This document shows positions 9,698 through 18,509 of a DNA stretch of 64,000 nucleotides, piece after piece. The notes beneath the pieces are model-generated. The model made no database searches, was not told the DNA's origin, and worked only from the letters and a program-made list of their open reading frames with translations. The translations under genes and the position numbers were made by a program. Source of the stretch: Myxococcus eversor (GTDB lineage Bacteria; Myxococcota; Myxococcia; Myxococcales; Myxococcaceae); contig NZ_JAAIXY010000006.1 of NCBI RefSeq assembly GCF_010894455.1, forward strand, positions 248,001 to 312,000, written 5' to 3'. Positions within the stretch are counted from its first letter, which is position 1. Each line of letters starts with the position of its first letter.

Positions 9698-10408
9698 ATG
9701 ACGCCCCACCTGCCCCTGGCGCTTGGCGCCATGAACTACGTGGAGATCATCCGCGACGCTTCCCTCATCGAGCTGGCCGTCCTGCTGCTCCTGATGGGGG
9801 TCTCCGTGGCTTCCTGGGCCCTCATCGCCATGAAGGCCACCCAGCTGTCCAAGGCTCGCGCACAGTCTCTCACCTTCCTCGACACCTTCTGGAAGGCGTC
9901 CCGGCTGGAGGCCATCTATCAGACGGCCCAGAAGCTCGACGCCTCGCCCCTGTCCAAGGTCTTCTGCGCCGGCTACGAGGAGCTCTCCAAGCTGGCCCAG
10001 GTCAAGGAAGGCGGCGCCGAGGGCGCCATGGCCGAGCGGCTGGGCGGAATCGAGAACGTGGAGCGCGCGCTGATGCGGGCCTCCACGTCGCAAATCACGG
10101 AGCTGGAGGCGCGGGTGTCGTTCCTGGGCACCGTGGGCGCGGCGTCGCCCTTCGTGGGCCTGTTCGGCACCGTCATCGGCATCCTCAGCGCGTTCAATCA
10201 AATCGCCGAGCAGGGCAACGCGACGCTGGCCACGGTGGCGGCGCCGGTGGGCAACGCGCTGTTCGCCACGGCGGCGGGCCTGTTCGCCGCGATTCCGGCC
10301 GTGGTCGCCTACAACTCGTTCGTCAGCCGCATCAAGGTGTTCGACACGGAGATGTCGAACTTCTCCGCGGACTTCCTCAACATCATCAAGCGTCACTTCT
10401 TCCGCTAG
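9698..10408 (+). CDS. tolQ: TolQ/ExbB-type proton-channel protein
   Basis: A 236-residue inner-membrane protein with three TM helices: about residues 18-40 (LAVLLLLMGVSVASWALIAM), 135-160 (FLGTVGAASPFVGLFGTVIGI) and 180-205. A large cytoplasmic loop lies between helices 1 and 2. It forms the proton-driven motor with TolR. The next three genes (TolR, TolA/TonB-like, TolB) fix it as TolQ and not ExbB. The start is uncertain: ATG at 9698 or ATG at 9731 (MNYVEI), neither with a clear ribosome site. First gene of the tol operon. Confidence 0.9.
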   Translation: MTPHLPLALGAMNYVEIIRDASLIELAVLLLLMGVSVASWALIAMKATQLSKARAQSLTFLDTFWKASRLEAIYQTAQKLDASPLSKVFCAGYEELSKLAQVKEGGAEGAMAERLGGIENVERALMRASTSQITELEARVSFLGTVGAASPFVGLFGTVIGILSAFNQIAEQGNATLATVAAPVGNALFATAAGLFAAIPAVVAYNSFVSRIKVFDTEMSNFSADFLNIIKRHFFR

Positions 10409-10420
10409 GCGGTCGCGACC

Positions 10421-10894
10421 ATGGGCATGGGCGGAGGCAATCGCGGCGGTGGCCGCACCACGATGAGCGAGATCAACGTCACGCCCATGGTGGACGTGAT
10501 GCTGGTGCTGCTCATCATCTTCATGGTGACCGCGCCCCTCATCCAGCAGGGCGTGAAGGTGAACCTGCCGGAGACGAAGGCCGCGCCCGTGGAGGCCACG
10601 GAGAAGAAGGTGGTCCTCTCCATCGACGCGGGCAAGAAGGTCTACATCGGCGACGCCGAGGTGCCCCTGGAGGAGCTGGAGGCGAAGCTCGCCGCCAACG
10701 CCAAGGTGCAGGCCGACAAGGAAGTGTTCCTCCATGCCGACCGGGACGTGCCCTACGGCACCGTCGTGGAGGTCATGGCGGCCGCGCAGCGCGCGGGCAT
10801 CAACAATGTGGGGATGATCACGGACCCTTCCACGGGGGCCAAGACGTCCAACACTTCGTCCACCTCGAAGAAGCCGAAGGAGGCGAAGCGCTAG
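10421..10894 (+). CDS. tolR: TolR/ExbD-type protein
   Basis: A 157-residue protein with a short Gly-rich cytoplasmic N-terminus and then MSEINVTPMVDVMLVLLIIF. The single TM helix carries the proton-relay Asp in PMVDVML. A periplasmic ExbD domain follows (KVVLSIDAGKKVYIG and VFLHADRDVPYGTVVEVM). The Ser/Lys-rich tail after residue 140 is an unusual extra. It couples proton flow with TolQ to TolA. It starts 12 nt after the tolQ stop. Confidence 0.92.
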   Translation: MGMGGGNRGGGRTTMSEINVTPMVDVMLVLLIIFMVTAPLIQQGVKVNLPETKAAPVEATEKKVVLSIDAGKKVYIGDAEVPLEELEAKLAANAKVQADKEVFLHADRDVPYGTVVEVMAAAQRAGINNVGMITDPSTGAKTSNTSSTSKKPKEAKR

Positions 10895-10897
10895 CCC

Positions 10898-11683
10898 ATG
10901 CACTCCGCGGTGAGCCACAGCCTGCTCCTCAACCGCTCCGCGAAGGTGTCGCCCTTCGTCATCGCGTCCGTGGTGGGGCACATCGCCCTGCTGCTCGCCG
11001 CGGTGCTGTACGCGCGCTTCAACGCGTCGCCCCCGGTGGACCTCACCGCGCAGCCCATCCGCGCCACGCTGGTGCGCCTGGGCAAGCCCCGCGACGCCAA
11101 GCTCCTGCCTCGCAAGGAGCAGCCGCCACCGCCGCCCAAGCAGGTGGACGCGCCCAAGCCCGCGCCGGAGGCCCCTCCCCCGCCCTCTTCCGCCGCCGTC
11201 GCGGTGCCCATCCCCGGCGTCAAGCCGGAGCCGGCCTCCGCGGCCAAGCCCACGCCGGTGAAGGGCGAGAAGGAAGGCGAGGACCGCCGCAAGCGGCTCT
11301 TCGGCGCCTTCGACAAGACGGCCAAGGCGTCGCCGGAAGAAGAGCCCGAGGGCGCCGAGGATGGAGACGCGGACGGCGACTCGGCCACCGCCGAGGGCGA
11401 GCGCTACTTCGGGATGCTCCAGGCGCAGGTGCGGCGCAACTACAGCGTCGCGGACACCATCCCGGAGTCGGAGCGCATGCACCTCAAGGCCCTCGTCGCG
11501 CTGCGTCTGGGACGCGCGGGCGAAGTGCTGGACGTGAACCTCACCAAGCCCAGTGGCAATGATTTGTTCGACGCGGCGGTCCTCAACGCCGTGCGCAAGG
11601 CATCACCCTTCTCGCCTCCTCCCGACCACCTTCGAGACGCGCTGCAGAAGAACGGCGTCAACCTGATGTTCAACGCCCTATGA
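10898..11683 (+). CDS. TolA/TonB-family energy transducer
   Basis: A 261-residue protein with one TM helix near residues 22-40 (FVIASVVGHIALLLAAVLYA). A Pro/Lys/Ala-rich periplasmic spacer covers about 65-160. The C-terminal TonB/TolA domain is at about 170-261 (ERYFGMLQAQVRRNYSVAD and FDAAVLNAVRKASPF). By position between tolR and tolB it acts as TolA, linking the TolQR motor to TolB/Pal at the outer membrane, although the C-terminal domain reads more like TonB. It begins 3 nt after tolR, and its stop overlaps the tolB ATG. Confidence 0.85.
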   Translation: MHSAVSHSLLLNRSAKVSPFVIASVVGHIALLLAAVLYARFNASPPVDLTAQPIRATLVRLGKPRDAKLLPRKEQPPPPPKQVDAPKPAPEAPPPPSSAAVAVPIPGVKPEPASAAKPTPVKGEKEGEDRRKRLFGAFDKTAKASPEEEPEGAEDGDADGDSATAEGERYFGMLQAQVRRNYSVADTIPESERMHLKALVALRLGRAGEVLDVNLTKPSGNDLFDAAVLNAVRKASPFSPPPDHLRDALQKNGVNLMFNAL

Positions 11684-12975
11684 AAGCCCTGCTCCTCTCC
11701 CTCGTCCTCGTTCCGCTCGCGGCGCTCGCACAGACGCCGACCATCGAAATCTCCGGCGCCAACTTCCGCCCGCTGCCCGTGGCGGTGCCCGCGCCCATCA
11801 CCCAGAACGAGGGCGCCAAGGCGCAGGCCAGCGCCTTCGACTCGGCGTTCAACTTCGACCTCGTGGCCTCCGGCATCCTCCAGGTGCTGGACCGCAAGAG
11901 CTTCACGGCCGACCCCAAGGAGGGCATGGCCGCCGGCACCATCACCTTCAGCCGCTGGGCGGACGTGGGCGCCGAGGCGCTGGTGAAGATTTCGCTCGCG
12001 GACGACGCGGGCACGCTGCGCGGCGAATTGCGCCTGTTCAACGTGGGCACCGGCCGCGAGGACCTCAAGGTCGCCAAGGACGCGCCGGGCAACAACCCGT
12101 CCCTCTTGGCCCACCGGCTGGCGGACGCGCTGTACCGGCACTTCACCCGCGAGCCCAGCCCGTTCCTCTCGCGCATCACCTACGTGCGCAAGGCGGGCAA
12201 CAACCGCGACGTGGTGGTGTCTGACTGGGACGGCGGCAACCCGGTGTCCCTCACCAAGGGCGGCATCAACATCCTCCCCTCGCTGAGCCAGGACGGCACG
12301 CAGGTGGCGTACACGTCCTACCGGAAGAACCGGCCGGACATCTGGGTGCAGCGTCCGGGTGGCGAGGCCCGCTCGGTGGTCTCCTCCGGGCAGATGGCCA
12401 CCGGTGGCGCCTTCTCTCCGGACGGCAAGCGCCTGGCGTACGCGCTGGCCGAGGGTGAGAGCGCGCAAATCTACGTGTCCAACGCCGACGGCAGCGGCGC
12501 GAAGGCCATCACCGACACGCCCTACGGCCTCAACACCAGCCCCGTCTGGTCGCCCGACGGCAAGCGCATCGCCTTCGTGTCCAACCGGGGCGGCAGCCCT
12601 CAAATCTACGTCATGGGCGCGGATGGCTCGGGCGTGCGACGCCTCACCTTCCAGGGCAACTACAACCAGACGCCGGACTGGTCTCCGCGCGGCGACCTCA
12701 TCGCCTTCACCGCGCGCGACGAGCGCAACGCGTTCGACCTGTTCACCATCCACGTCGAGACGGGCAAGGTGACGCGCCTGACGCAGGACCAGGGCAACAA
12801 CGAGGAGCCCGCCTTCTCGCCCAACGGTCGGCTGGTCCTCTTCTCCACCACCCGGGCGGGTGGCTCGCAGCTCTTCGTGATGACAGCGGAGGGCAACAAC
12901 CAGCTTCCCCTGCGGGCGGAGAAGGGCACGCTCCTGACGCCCGACTGGGCGCCGCTGGCGGACGCGCAGCCGTAG
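11680..12975 (+). CDS. tolB: Tol-Pal system translocation protein TolB
   Basis: A 431-residue periplasmic protein with a signal peptide ending AALAQ. An N-terminal alpha/beta domain covers about 20-160. A six-bladed beta-propeller follows with TolB-type blades (FSPDGKRLAY, WSPDGKRIAFVSNR, WSPRGDLIAF, FSPNGRLVLFSTTR). TolB carries the Tol-Pal signal to the outer-membrane lipoprotein Pal. Its ATG overlaps the previous stop, so translation is coupled. No pal or ybgF gene follows; the next gene is an unrelated aminotransferase with its own possible promoter. Confidence 0.94.
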   Translation: MKALLLSLVLVPLAALAQTPTIEISGANFRPLPVAVPAPITQNEGAKAQASAFDSAFNFDLVASGILQVLDRKSFTADPKEGMAAGTITFSRWADVGAEALVKISLADDAGTLRGELRLFNVGTGREDLKVAKDAPGNNPSLLAHRLADALYRHFTREPSPFLSRITYVRKAGNNRDVVVSDWDGGNPVSLTKGGINILPSLSQDGTQVAYTSYRKNRPDIWVQRPGGEARSVVSSGQMATGGAFSPDGKRLAYALAEGESAQIYVSNADGSGAKAITDTPYGLNTSPVWSPDGKRIAFVSNRGGSPQIYVMGADGSGVRRLTFQGNYNQTPDWSPRGDLIAFTARDERNAFDLFTIHVETGKVTRLTQDQGNNEEPAFSPNGRLVLFSTTRAGGSQLFVMTAEGNNQLPLRAEKGTLLTPDWAPLADAQP

Positions 12976-12988
12976 AAGTCGCGGCACG

Positions 12989-13017
12989 TTGACAGGGGGC
13001 GCGTGCTCGGGTCCAGT
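12989..13017 (+). promoter_or_regulatory. candidate sigma-70 promoter before the class V aminotransferase
   Basis: A perfect -35 hexamer TTGACA (12989-12994) is followed after 17 nt by TCCAGT (13012-13017), which matches the -10 consensus at only three positions. The implied transcription start is within a few bases of the ATG at 13026, so the message would be leaderless or nearly so. Confidence 0.3.
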
Positions 13018-13025
13018 TCCCGCGC

Positions 13026-14210
13026 ATGAGCGCCCCTTTCCGTTCCCACTGGGGACTGGACCCCGAGGTCCGGTTCCTCAACCACGGCTCCTACGGTGCG
13101 TGCCCCACCGCCGTGCTCCAGAAGCAGGCGGAGCTGCGCGCGCGCATGGAGTCGGAGCCCGTCCGCTTCCTCCACCGCGAAATCGAGCCGCTGCTGGATG
13201 CGGCCCGGGCCACGCTCGCGGACTTCCTGGGCGCGGATGCGGAGGACGTGTCCTTCGTCACCAACGCCACCAGCGGCGTCACCACGGTGTTGCGCTCGCT
13301 GCGCTTCGAGCCGGGTGACGAGCTGCTCACCACGGACCACGAATACAACGCCAGCCGCAACGCGCTCGACTTCGTCGCGGCCCACTGGGGCGTGAAGGTC
13401 GTCGTGGCGAAGCTGCCCTGGCCGGTGACGTCCTCGCAGTCGGTGGTGGACGCGGTGCTCGCGCACGTGACGCCTCGCACGCGCCTGTTGCTGGTGGACC
13501 ACATCTCCAGCCAGACAGCGCTGGTGATGCCCATCGCCCGGCTCATCTCCGAGCTGCGGGAGAAGGGAATCGAGACGCTGGTGGACGGCGCGCACGGGCC
13601 GGGCATGGTGCCGCTGACATTGCGCACGCTGGGCGCGGGCTACTACACGGGCAACTGCCACAAGTGGCTGTGCGCACCCAAGGGCGCGGCGTTCCTCCAC
13701 GTGCGCCGTGACTTGCAGGAAGGCCTGATGCCCCTGGCGGTGAGCCATGGCCGCAACTCGCCCCGCACGGACCGCTCCCGCTTCCGGCTCAACTTCGACT
13801 GGACGGGGACGCATGACCCGTCCGCCGCGCTCTGCGTCCCGGAAGCCCTGCGGGTGATGGGGGGCCTGCTGCCCGGCGGCTGGCCCGAGCTGATGGCTGC
13901 CAACCGGAGCAAGGCCCTGGCCGCGCGCGCGCTGCTGTGCGAGCGACTGAAGTCCGCCCCCGCCTGCCCCGAGGACATGGTGGGCAGCATGGCGGTGGTG
14001 ACGCTGCCCCCCGGCTACCCGGTGCAGCCCGAGCCGCCCCTCTACCTGGACCCGCTCCACCTGCGCCTGTTCGACGAGTACCGCATCGAGGTACCCATCA
14101 CCGCCTGGCCCAGGCCTCCGCATCGTCACGTCCGGGTGTCCGCGCAGGTCTACAACACCGCCGACGAGTACCAGGCGCTGGCGGACGCTTTGGAAGCGCT
14201 GCTGCGTTGA
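13026..14210 (+). CDS. PLP-dependent class V aminotransferase (isopenicillin-N epimerase/CsdA-like)
   Basis: A 394-residue fold-type I PLP enzyme of class V. The N-terminus HWGLDPEVRFLNHGSYG is typical of the isopenicillin-N epimerase-like subgroup. The cofactor-contacting VDGAHGPG covers about 186-193, and the Schiff-base lysine is K213 in GNCHKWLCAPKG. There is no signal peptide. Whether it is an epimerase, a transaminase or a cysteine-desulfurase-like enzyme cannot be settled from sequence. Neighbouring genes (tolB, ppx/gppA) do not suggest a pathway. Confidence 0.85.
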   Translation: MSAPFRSHWGLDPEVRFLNHGSYGACPTAVLQKQAELRARMESEPVRFLHREIEPLLDAARATLADFLGADAEDVSFVTNATSGVTTVLRSLRFEPGDELLTTDHEYNASRNALDFVAAHWGVKVVVAKLPWPVTSSQSVVDAVLAHVTPRTRLLLVDHISSQTALVMPIARLISELREKGIETLVDGAHGPGMVPLTLRTLGAGYYTGNCHKWLCAPKGAAFLHVRRDLQEGLMPLAVSHGRNSPRTDRSRFRLNFDWTGTHDPSAALCVPEALRVMGGLLPGGWPELMAANRSKALAARALLCERLKSAPACPEDMVGSMAVVTLPPGYPVQPEPPLYLDPLHLRLFDEYRIEVPITAWPRPPHRHVRVSAQVYNTADEYQALADALEALLR

Positions 14211-14224
14211 GTAGGCTTGCGCGC

Positions 14225-15160
14225 ATGCCGCGATTCGCCACCATCGATATCGGTACCAACTCCGTGCTGCTGCTGGTCGCGGAGCGCACAGCGGAGGGCC
14301 GCTTCGAGGCCGTCCAGGAGCGCGCGGAAATCACGCGGCTGGGCCGAGGCGTGGACGCCACGCGCCAGTTGTCGGCGGAGGGCATGGAGGCCACGCTCGC
14401 GGTGCTGGAGGCCTTCACGCGCGAGGCGCGGGAGCTGGGCGCGGAGGACATCGCCGTCTCCGCCACGAGCGCGGCGCGCGACGCGAGCAACGGCGCGGAG
14501 TTCCTCTCCGCCGCGAAGGAGCGGGCGGGCGTCACGGTGGAGATCATCTCCGGGCAACTGGAGGCGCAGTTGTCCTTCGCCGCGGTGTACTCGGACTTCG
14601 CGGGCGAGGCGGCGGGGCCGCTGCTGGTGCTGGACATCGGCGGAGGCTCCACGGAGTTCATCTTCGGCAACCCCGCGGGCCACGTGGAGTTCCGCCACAG
14701 CTTCGACGTGGGCGCGGTGCGGCTCACCGAGCGCTTCGTGCGCTCCGACCCGATGTCCCTGGAGGACCGGGCCCGCATCGAGTCGCACCTGCGCGACACC
14801 TTCAAGACGCTGCCGGCGCCTCCGCCCGCCTCGGTGCTGGTGGGCGTCGCGGGCACGGTGACGACGCTGTACGCGGTGCGGCACGCCATCGATCCGTACG
14901 ACGCGGAGCGGGTGCACGGTGGAACGCTGTCCGTGGGCGAGCTGACCGCGCTCGTGGACCGGCTATGCCAGATGCCGCTGGAAGAACGACGTGCCCTGCC
15001 AGGCATGCAGCCCAAGCGCGCGGACGTCGTCCCCGCAGGGGCCATCATCTTGTTGGAGTCGGTGAAGGCCTTGGGCCTGGACGGGTGCCGCGTGAGTGAC
15101 AGAGGGTTGAGGTGGGGACTGCTGGCGCACCGCTTCGGTGTCGGGGCGGCCCGGTCATGA
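14225..15160 (+). CDS. Ppx/GppA family exopolyphosphatase / pppGpp phosphohydrolase
   Basis: A 311-residue protein of the ASKHA fold. The phosphate loop IDIGTNSVLLLV is at about 6-17, the second loop VLDIGGGSTEFIFG is near 137-150, and AGTVTTLYAV follows near 218. The length fits the short two-domain form that lacks the C-terminal HD domain of E. coli Ppx/GppA. Expected activity is removal of terminal phosphate from polyphosphate or pppGpp, relevant to starvation responses. It begins 14 nt after the aminotransferase and its stop overlaps the next ATG, so the three genes are probably co-transcribed. Confidence 0.88.
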   Translation: MPRFATIDIGTNSVLLLVAERTAEGRFEAVQERAEITRLGRGVDATRQLSAEGMEATLAVLEAFTREARELGAEDIAVSATSAARDASNGAEFLSAAKERAGVTVEIISGQLEAQLSFAAVYSDFAGEAAGPLLVLDIGGGSTEFIFGNPAGHVEFRHSFDVGAVRLTERFVRSDPMSLEDRARIESHLRDTFKTLPAPPPASVLVGVAGTVTTLYAVRHAIDPYDAERVHGGTLSVGELTALVDRLCQMPLEERRALPGMQPKRADVVPAGAIILLESVKALGLDGCRVSDRGLRWGLLAHRFGVGAARS

Positions 15161-16458
15161 GCGCTCCTTCCATGAGCCTCTCGCCCTCGCCCGCTCCTCC
15201 GTCCTCGCCCGCCACGGCGCCCATCGCCCCCGCGGCGAATGCCGGGTACGCGCTGCTCATCCTCACGCTCATCAACCTGGTCAACTACCTGGACCGGTAC
15301 ATCGTCGCGGTGGCGCTGCCGGGCATCCAGAAGGAGTTCGGCATCAACGACACCCAGTCGGGGCTGCTGGGCACCATGTTCATCGTGGTGTTCATGCTGG
15401 CCTCGCCGGTGGGCGGCTTCCTGGGTGACAGGTATCCGCGTCGGCTGCTGGTGGCGGGCGGCGTGTTGCTGTGGAGCCTCGCGACGGGAGCCAGCGGGCT
15501 GGCCACGTCCTTCATCGCGTTGCTCGTCGCGCGCGCGGTGATTGGCATCGGCGAGGCGGGCTATGGCGCGGTGGCGCCGAGCATCATCTCCGACCTGTAC
15601 CCTCGAGAGCAGCGCACGCGGATGCTGGCTTTCTTCTACATCGCCATTCCGGTGGGCGCAGCCGCGGGCTATGGCCTGGGCGGCTGGCTGACGCAGCAGT
15701 ACTCGTGGCACGTGGCCTTCTTCGCGGGAGGCGTGCCGGGCCTGATTCTGGGGGTGATGGCCTTCTTCATGCCGGAGCCGAAGCGCGGCGCCATGGACGG
15801 GCCGGACGCGGAGACGAAGCTGCCCTTCATGGTGGGCCTCAGGGGTCTGGGTCGCAACGCCGCCTTCTGGGCGGTGACGGCGGGCTACACGCTGATGACG
15901 TTCTCCATCGGTGGCCTGGGCTTCTGGATGCCGACGTACCTGGTGCGCGAGCGAGGGATGGCGGGAGACAGCGCGGGCTTCATCTTCGGCGCGATTACGG
16001 CGGTGGCGGGCCTGTTGGGGACGGTGGCGGGCGGCTGGCTGGGCGACAGGATGGACCGCAAGCGCGAGGGCGGTGGACTGTGGATGTCCGGCATCGGCCT
16101 GTTGCTGGCGGCGCCGTGCATGTACCTGGCGGTCAACCTGAAGGAAGTGGGCCCCTCGCTCGCGGCGATGGGCGTGGCGCAGTTCCTCATCTTCCTCAAC
16201 AGCGGCCCCATCAACGCGGCCATCGTCAACTGCGTGCCGCCCGCGTTCCGCGCCTTCGCCATGGGGCTGAACGTGTTGTGCATCCACCTGCTGGGAGACG
16301 CGATTTCGCCCGCGCTCATCGGCAACATCGCCGACGCGGCGAACCTGCGCACCGCCATCGCGGTGAACGCCCTGCCCGTCCTGCTGGGCGGCTTTGCCCT
16401 GCTCCTCGGTGCGAGGTTGTTCCGCGAGGCAGTGCCACGAGCGCGCGCGACCGCCTGA
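15157..16458 (+). CDS. Spinster-like major facilitator superfamily transporter
   Basis: A 433-residue MFS protein with 12 predicted TM helices. A Pro/Ser/Ala-rich N-terminal tail (about 1-30) precedes helix 1. NLVNYLDRYIVAVALPGIQ at the end of helix 1 and GDRYPRR in the 2-3 loop are characteristic. Helix 1 and the GIGEAGYGAVAPSIISDLYP segment resemble the Spinster (SPNS) branch, whose animal members export sphingolipids. A lipid-like substrate is therefore possible but unproven. The ATG overlaps the ppx/gppA stop. Confidence 0.85.
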   Translation: MSAPSMSLSPSPAPPSSPATAPIAPAANAGYALLILTLINLVNYLDRYIVAVALPGIQKEFGINDTQSGLLGTMFIVVFMLASPVGGFLGDRYPRRLLVAGGVLLWSLATGASGLATSFIALLVARAVIGIGEAGYGAVAPSIISDLYPREQRTRMLAFFYIAIPVGAAAGYGLGGWLTQQYSWHVAFFAGGVPGLILGVMAFFMPEPKRGAMDGPDAETKLPFMVGLRGLGRNAAFWAVTAGYTLMTFSIGGLGFWMPTYLVRERGMAGDSAGFIFGAITAVAGLLGTVAGGWLGDRMDRKREGGGLWMSGIGLLLAAPCMYLAVNLKEVGPSLAAMGVAQFLIFLNSGPINAAIVNCVPPAFRAFAMGLNVLCIHLLGDAISPALIGNIADAANLRTAIAVNALPVLLGGFALLLGARLFREAVPRARATA

Positions 16459-16466
16459 CAGTGGAA

Positions 16467-16496
16467 GCCATGCCGCGCGATGCCGAGAGGCATGGC
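16467..16496. terminator. hairpin between convergent MFS and acyltransferase genes
   Basis: An 8-bp inverted repeat (GCCATGCC / GGCATGGC) with a 14-nt loop lies just after the MFS stop. A second perfect palindrome, GAGAGGCGCCTCTC, is at 16580-16593, nearer the opposing gene. Together they could terminate from both sides. No T tract is present. Confidence 0.4.
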
Positions 16497-16626
16497 CCTA
16501 CATCGGTCACCTGCCTCTTCCGCGAGACAGGGTCGCTCGCGCTACCAACTGCGAGGGGGAGTGCCGTGCTCGTGCCGCCGAGAGGCGCCTCTCAGCCCAT
16601 TGGACACCTCGCGTCTTCCGCGAGCG

Positions 16627-17946
16627 CTACCGCCTGACGACCGCATCGACCTTCGGCCGGTACTCTTCCGCCAGTCGCTCCACCTCGGCGGCCAGCCGCT
16701 CGCCATCGGAGAGCAGCAGCGCCTTGAGACGCGCGCGATTGCCCAGCGTGAAGAACACGTCGATGTCCCGCTTCAGCACGTCCCAGCGCTCCGCGAAGTA
16801 GAGCGTGAAGAGGGCCAGGGGCGGCACGGCGACGAAGGTGAGGACCGCCCAGACGGCCCCTCCCCACACTCCCGCGGCAACCGTCAGCGCGCCCCACCAC
16901 ACCAGCGCCACGACGAAGGCCGTGAGGAACTTCACCGTCGCCTGCACGTCCAACTCGGCCTTGCGGCTGGCGGCCCGAGGCACCTGGTAGGGCAGCCAGA
17001 AGAGCGCCAGGCCCAGGGCAGCGAGCGGCAGACCGAACACCAGCGCCAGCAGGTTCTTCACGACGAAGGGGACGACATTGCCCGTGCGGTAGACGAGCGC
17101 GAGGTCCTTCGGCCCTTCCGCGTGCACCAGCGCCAGACGACGTTGAAACGATGCCAGGTGCGTGCGCACGTCCTCGAAGCGCTCGGGCTCCTGGGCGCGG
17201 AACAACTGCACACCTCGCGCCCACAGACGCAGGCGCTCCGCGTCCAACGTCCCGCCTTGCTTGAAGGAGAAGAGCTGCTCGGCGAGTTGCACCAGCGGCA
17301 GGTCCGCCCACTGCTCCAGATTGAGCGTCACGGCGCGGAGCCCTTCGGCGATGCGCTCAGTGAGCGCGCGCACGGACTCAGGCTCCGACGCGGCATCGGC
17401 GGGGAGGAACGCGGCGACGTCGATGGCGGGCCCCACGTCGATGAGGACCTCGCTGCGGAACACGTGCTTCTCCGCGTACGTGAGGCCCACGGGGACGATG
17501 CGCACCGGCGCGCCTTCCTTCGCGGCGCTCAGGGCGATGCGCGAGGCCCCTGTCTTCAGCTCCGCGAGACCGGGCTCGGAGTGGCTCTTCCCCTCGGGGA
17601 AGATGGTGATGGCGCGACCCTGCACGAGCGCGCCCTTGGCGGCGTCCAGCGTGCCCTCGTTGCCACCCATCTTCGTGGGGTCATCCTGCTTCCGGTACAC
17701 GGGCAGCGCATCCAGCCCCTTGAGCAACCAGCCCAGGACGGGCAGGCGGAACAGCGGCGCCTTCGCCAGGAACGTCACCTTGCGGCGCGTGAGGACGAAG
17801 ACGAGGGCCGGGTCGATGAGGCCGTTGGGGTGGTTGCCCACGAAGAGCACCGGGCCCTCGGGCTCGGCGTCGGGCGCATTCACCTTCACCCGGTAGAAGA
17901 GTCGCAGACACACCGCCACCACGGCCCGGACGCACGCGTAGAACAC
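16627..17946 (-). CDS. PlsC-like glycerophosphate/lysophospholipid acyltransferase
   Basis: A 439-residue protein. The N-terminal half is an acyltransferase domain: GNHPNGLIDPAL near 36-47 (the His/Asp motif), PVYRK near 82, and FPEGKSHSEPG near 118 (the substrate-phosphate motif). The C-terminal part has TM segments at about 270-340 and a helical tail. This architecture matches uncharacterised lysophospholipid acyltransferases that add a membrane region to the PlsC core. It is probably in the inner membrane and acylates a glycerophospholipid. The start is GTG at 17946, 35 nt after the lipoprotein stop, so it is likely the last gene of the sgmX-tamB-omp85 operon. Confidence 0.8.
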   Translation of the reverse strand: MFYACVRAVVAVCLRLFYRVKVNAPDAEPEGPVLFVGNHPNGLIDPALVFVLTRRKVTFLAKAPLFRLPVLGWLLKGLDALPVYRKQDDPTKMGGNEGTLDAAKGALVQGRAITIFPEGKSHSEPGLAELKTGASRIALSAAKEGAPVRIVPVGLTYAEKHVFRSEVLIDVGPAIDVAAFLPADAASEPESVRALTERIAEGLRAVTLNLEQWADLPLVQLAEQLFSFKQGGTLDAERLRLWARGVQLFRAQEPERFEDVRTHLASFQRRLALVHAEGPKDLALVYRTGNVVPFVVKNLLALVFGLPLAALGLALFWLPYQVPRAASRKAELDVQATVKFLTAFVVALVWWGALTVAAGVWGGAVWAVLTFVAVPPLALFTLYFAERWDVLKRDIDVFFTLGNRARLKALLLSDGERLAAEVERLAEEYRPKVDAVVRR

Positions 17947-17981
17947 GGCCCGGACTGTACCTCACGAGCGGACGCGACTGC

Positions 17982-18500
17982 TCACGGGTACTGGTCCACC
18001 ACGAGGATGACCCCCGTGTTGTCCTGCACCACGGAGAAGCCCTTCATCGGGCTCGGGTAGGCAATCAGCCCCTCGCCGTCACGGTCCCACCGCGCATCCA
18101 GCAGGATTCCGCAGAACGGCACCGACATCGCGCCACTCTCCGGCAGGAACACCCGGTCATACCGACCGAACACCCGGTGCTTCGTCACGTACAACCGTCC
18201 GCCGATGCGCGCGCCGGGCAGCTTCGTCTCCCCCTCCTCCCGAGGCAGCGCAATCACGAAGCTGTAGTTGTACCGGGCCGGCCCTGGGTGGTCCTGGATG
18301 GCATCGACGATGACGGGGACCTTGTCGCCCGGCTTCAGTCCCAGCCGGTCCATCTGGACGAGCGAGCCCTTCGGACACGTCCCCTCCGGCGGCATCCACT
18401 TGGGGCGCTCCGGCTTCGGCGCCGCGTCCTTCGTGTGGCCACACCCCACCCCGCCCACCGCCACCACCAGCGCCACGAGCCATCTGGACGACGTGCGCAT
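17982..18500 (-). CDS. hypothetical lipoprotein downstream of omp85
   Basis: A 172-residue protein with a lipoprotein signal (MRTSSRWLVALVVAVGGVGC). The mature domain is beta-rich with no family I recognise (PEGTCPKGSLVQMDRLGLK, RIGGRLYVTKHRVFGRYD). Two further Cys (in GTCPK and PFCGILLD) may pair in the periplasm. It starts 9 nt after the omp85 stop and is almost certainly in the same transcript, so an accessory role in outer-membrane assembly is possible but only inferred from position. Confidence 0.7.
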   Translation of the reverse strand: MRTSSRWLVALVVAVGGVGCGHTKDAAPKPERPKWMPPEGTCPKGSLVQMDRLGLKPGDKVPVIVDAIQDHPGPARYNYSFVIALPREEGETKLPGARIGGRLYVTKHRVFGRYDRVFLPESGAMSVPFCGILLDARWDRDGEGLIAYPSPMKGFSVVQDNTGVILVVDQYP

Positions 18501-18509
18501 CCCGCCTCC

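Noticed and set aside
9605..11482. A long minus-strand frame opposite the tol genes
   Set aside because: His/Arg/Gly-rich shadow of tolQ, tolR and tolA with no domain or plausible start.
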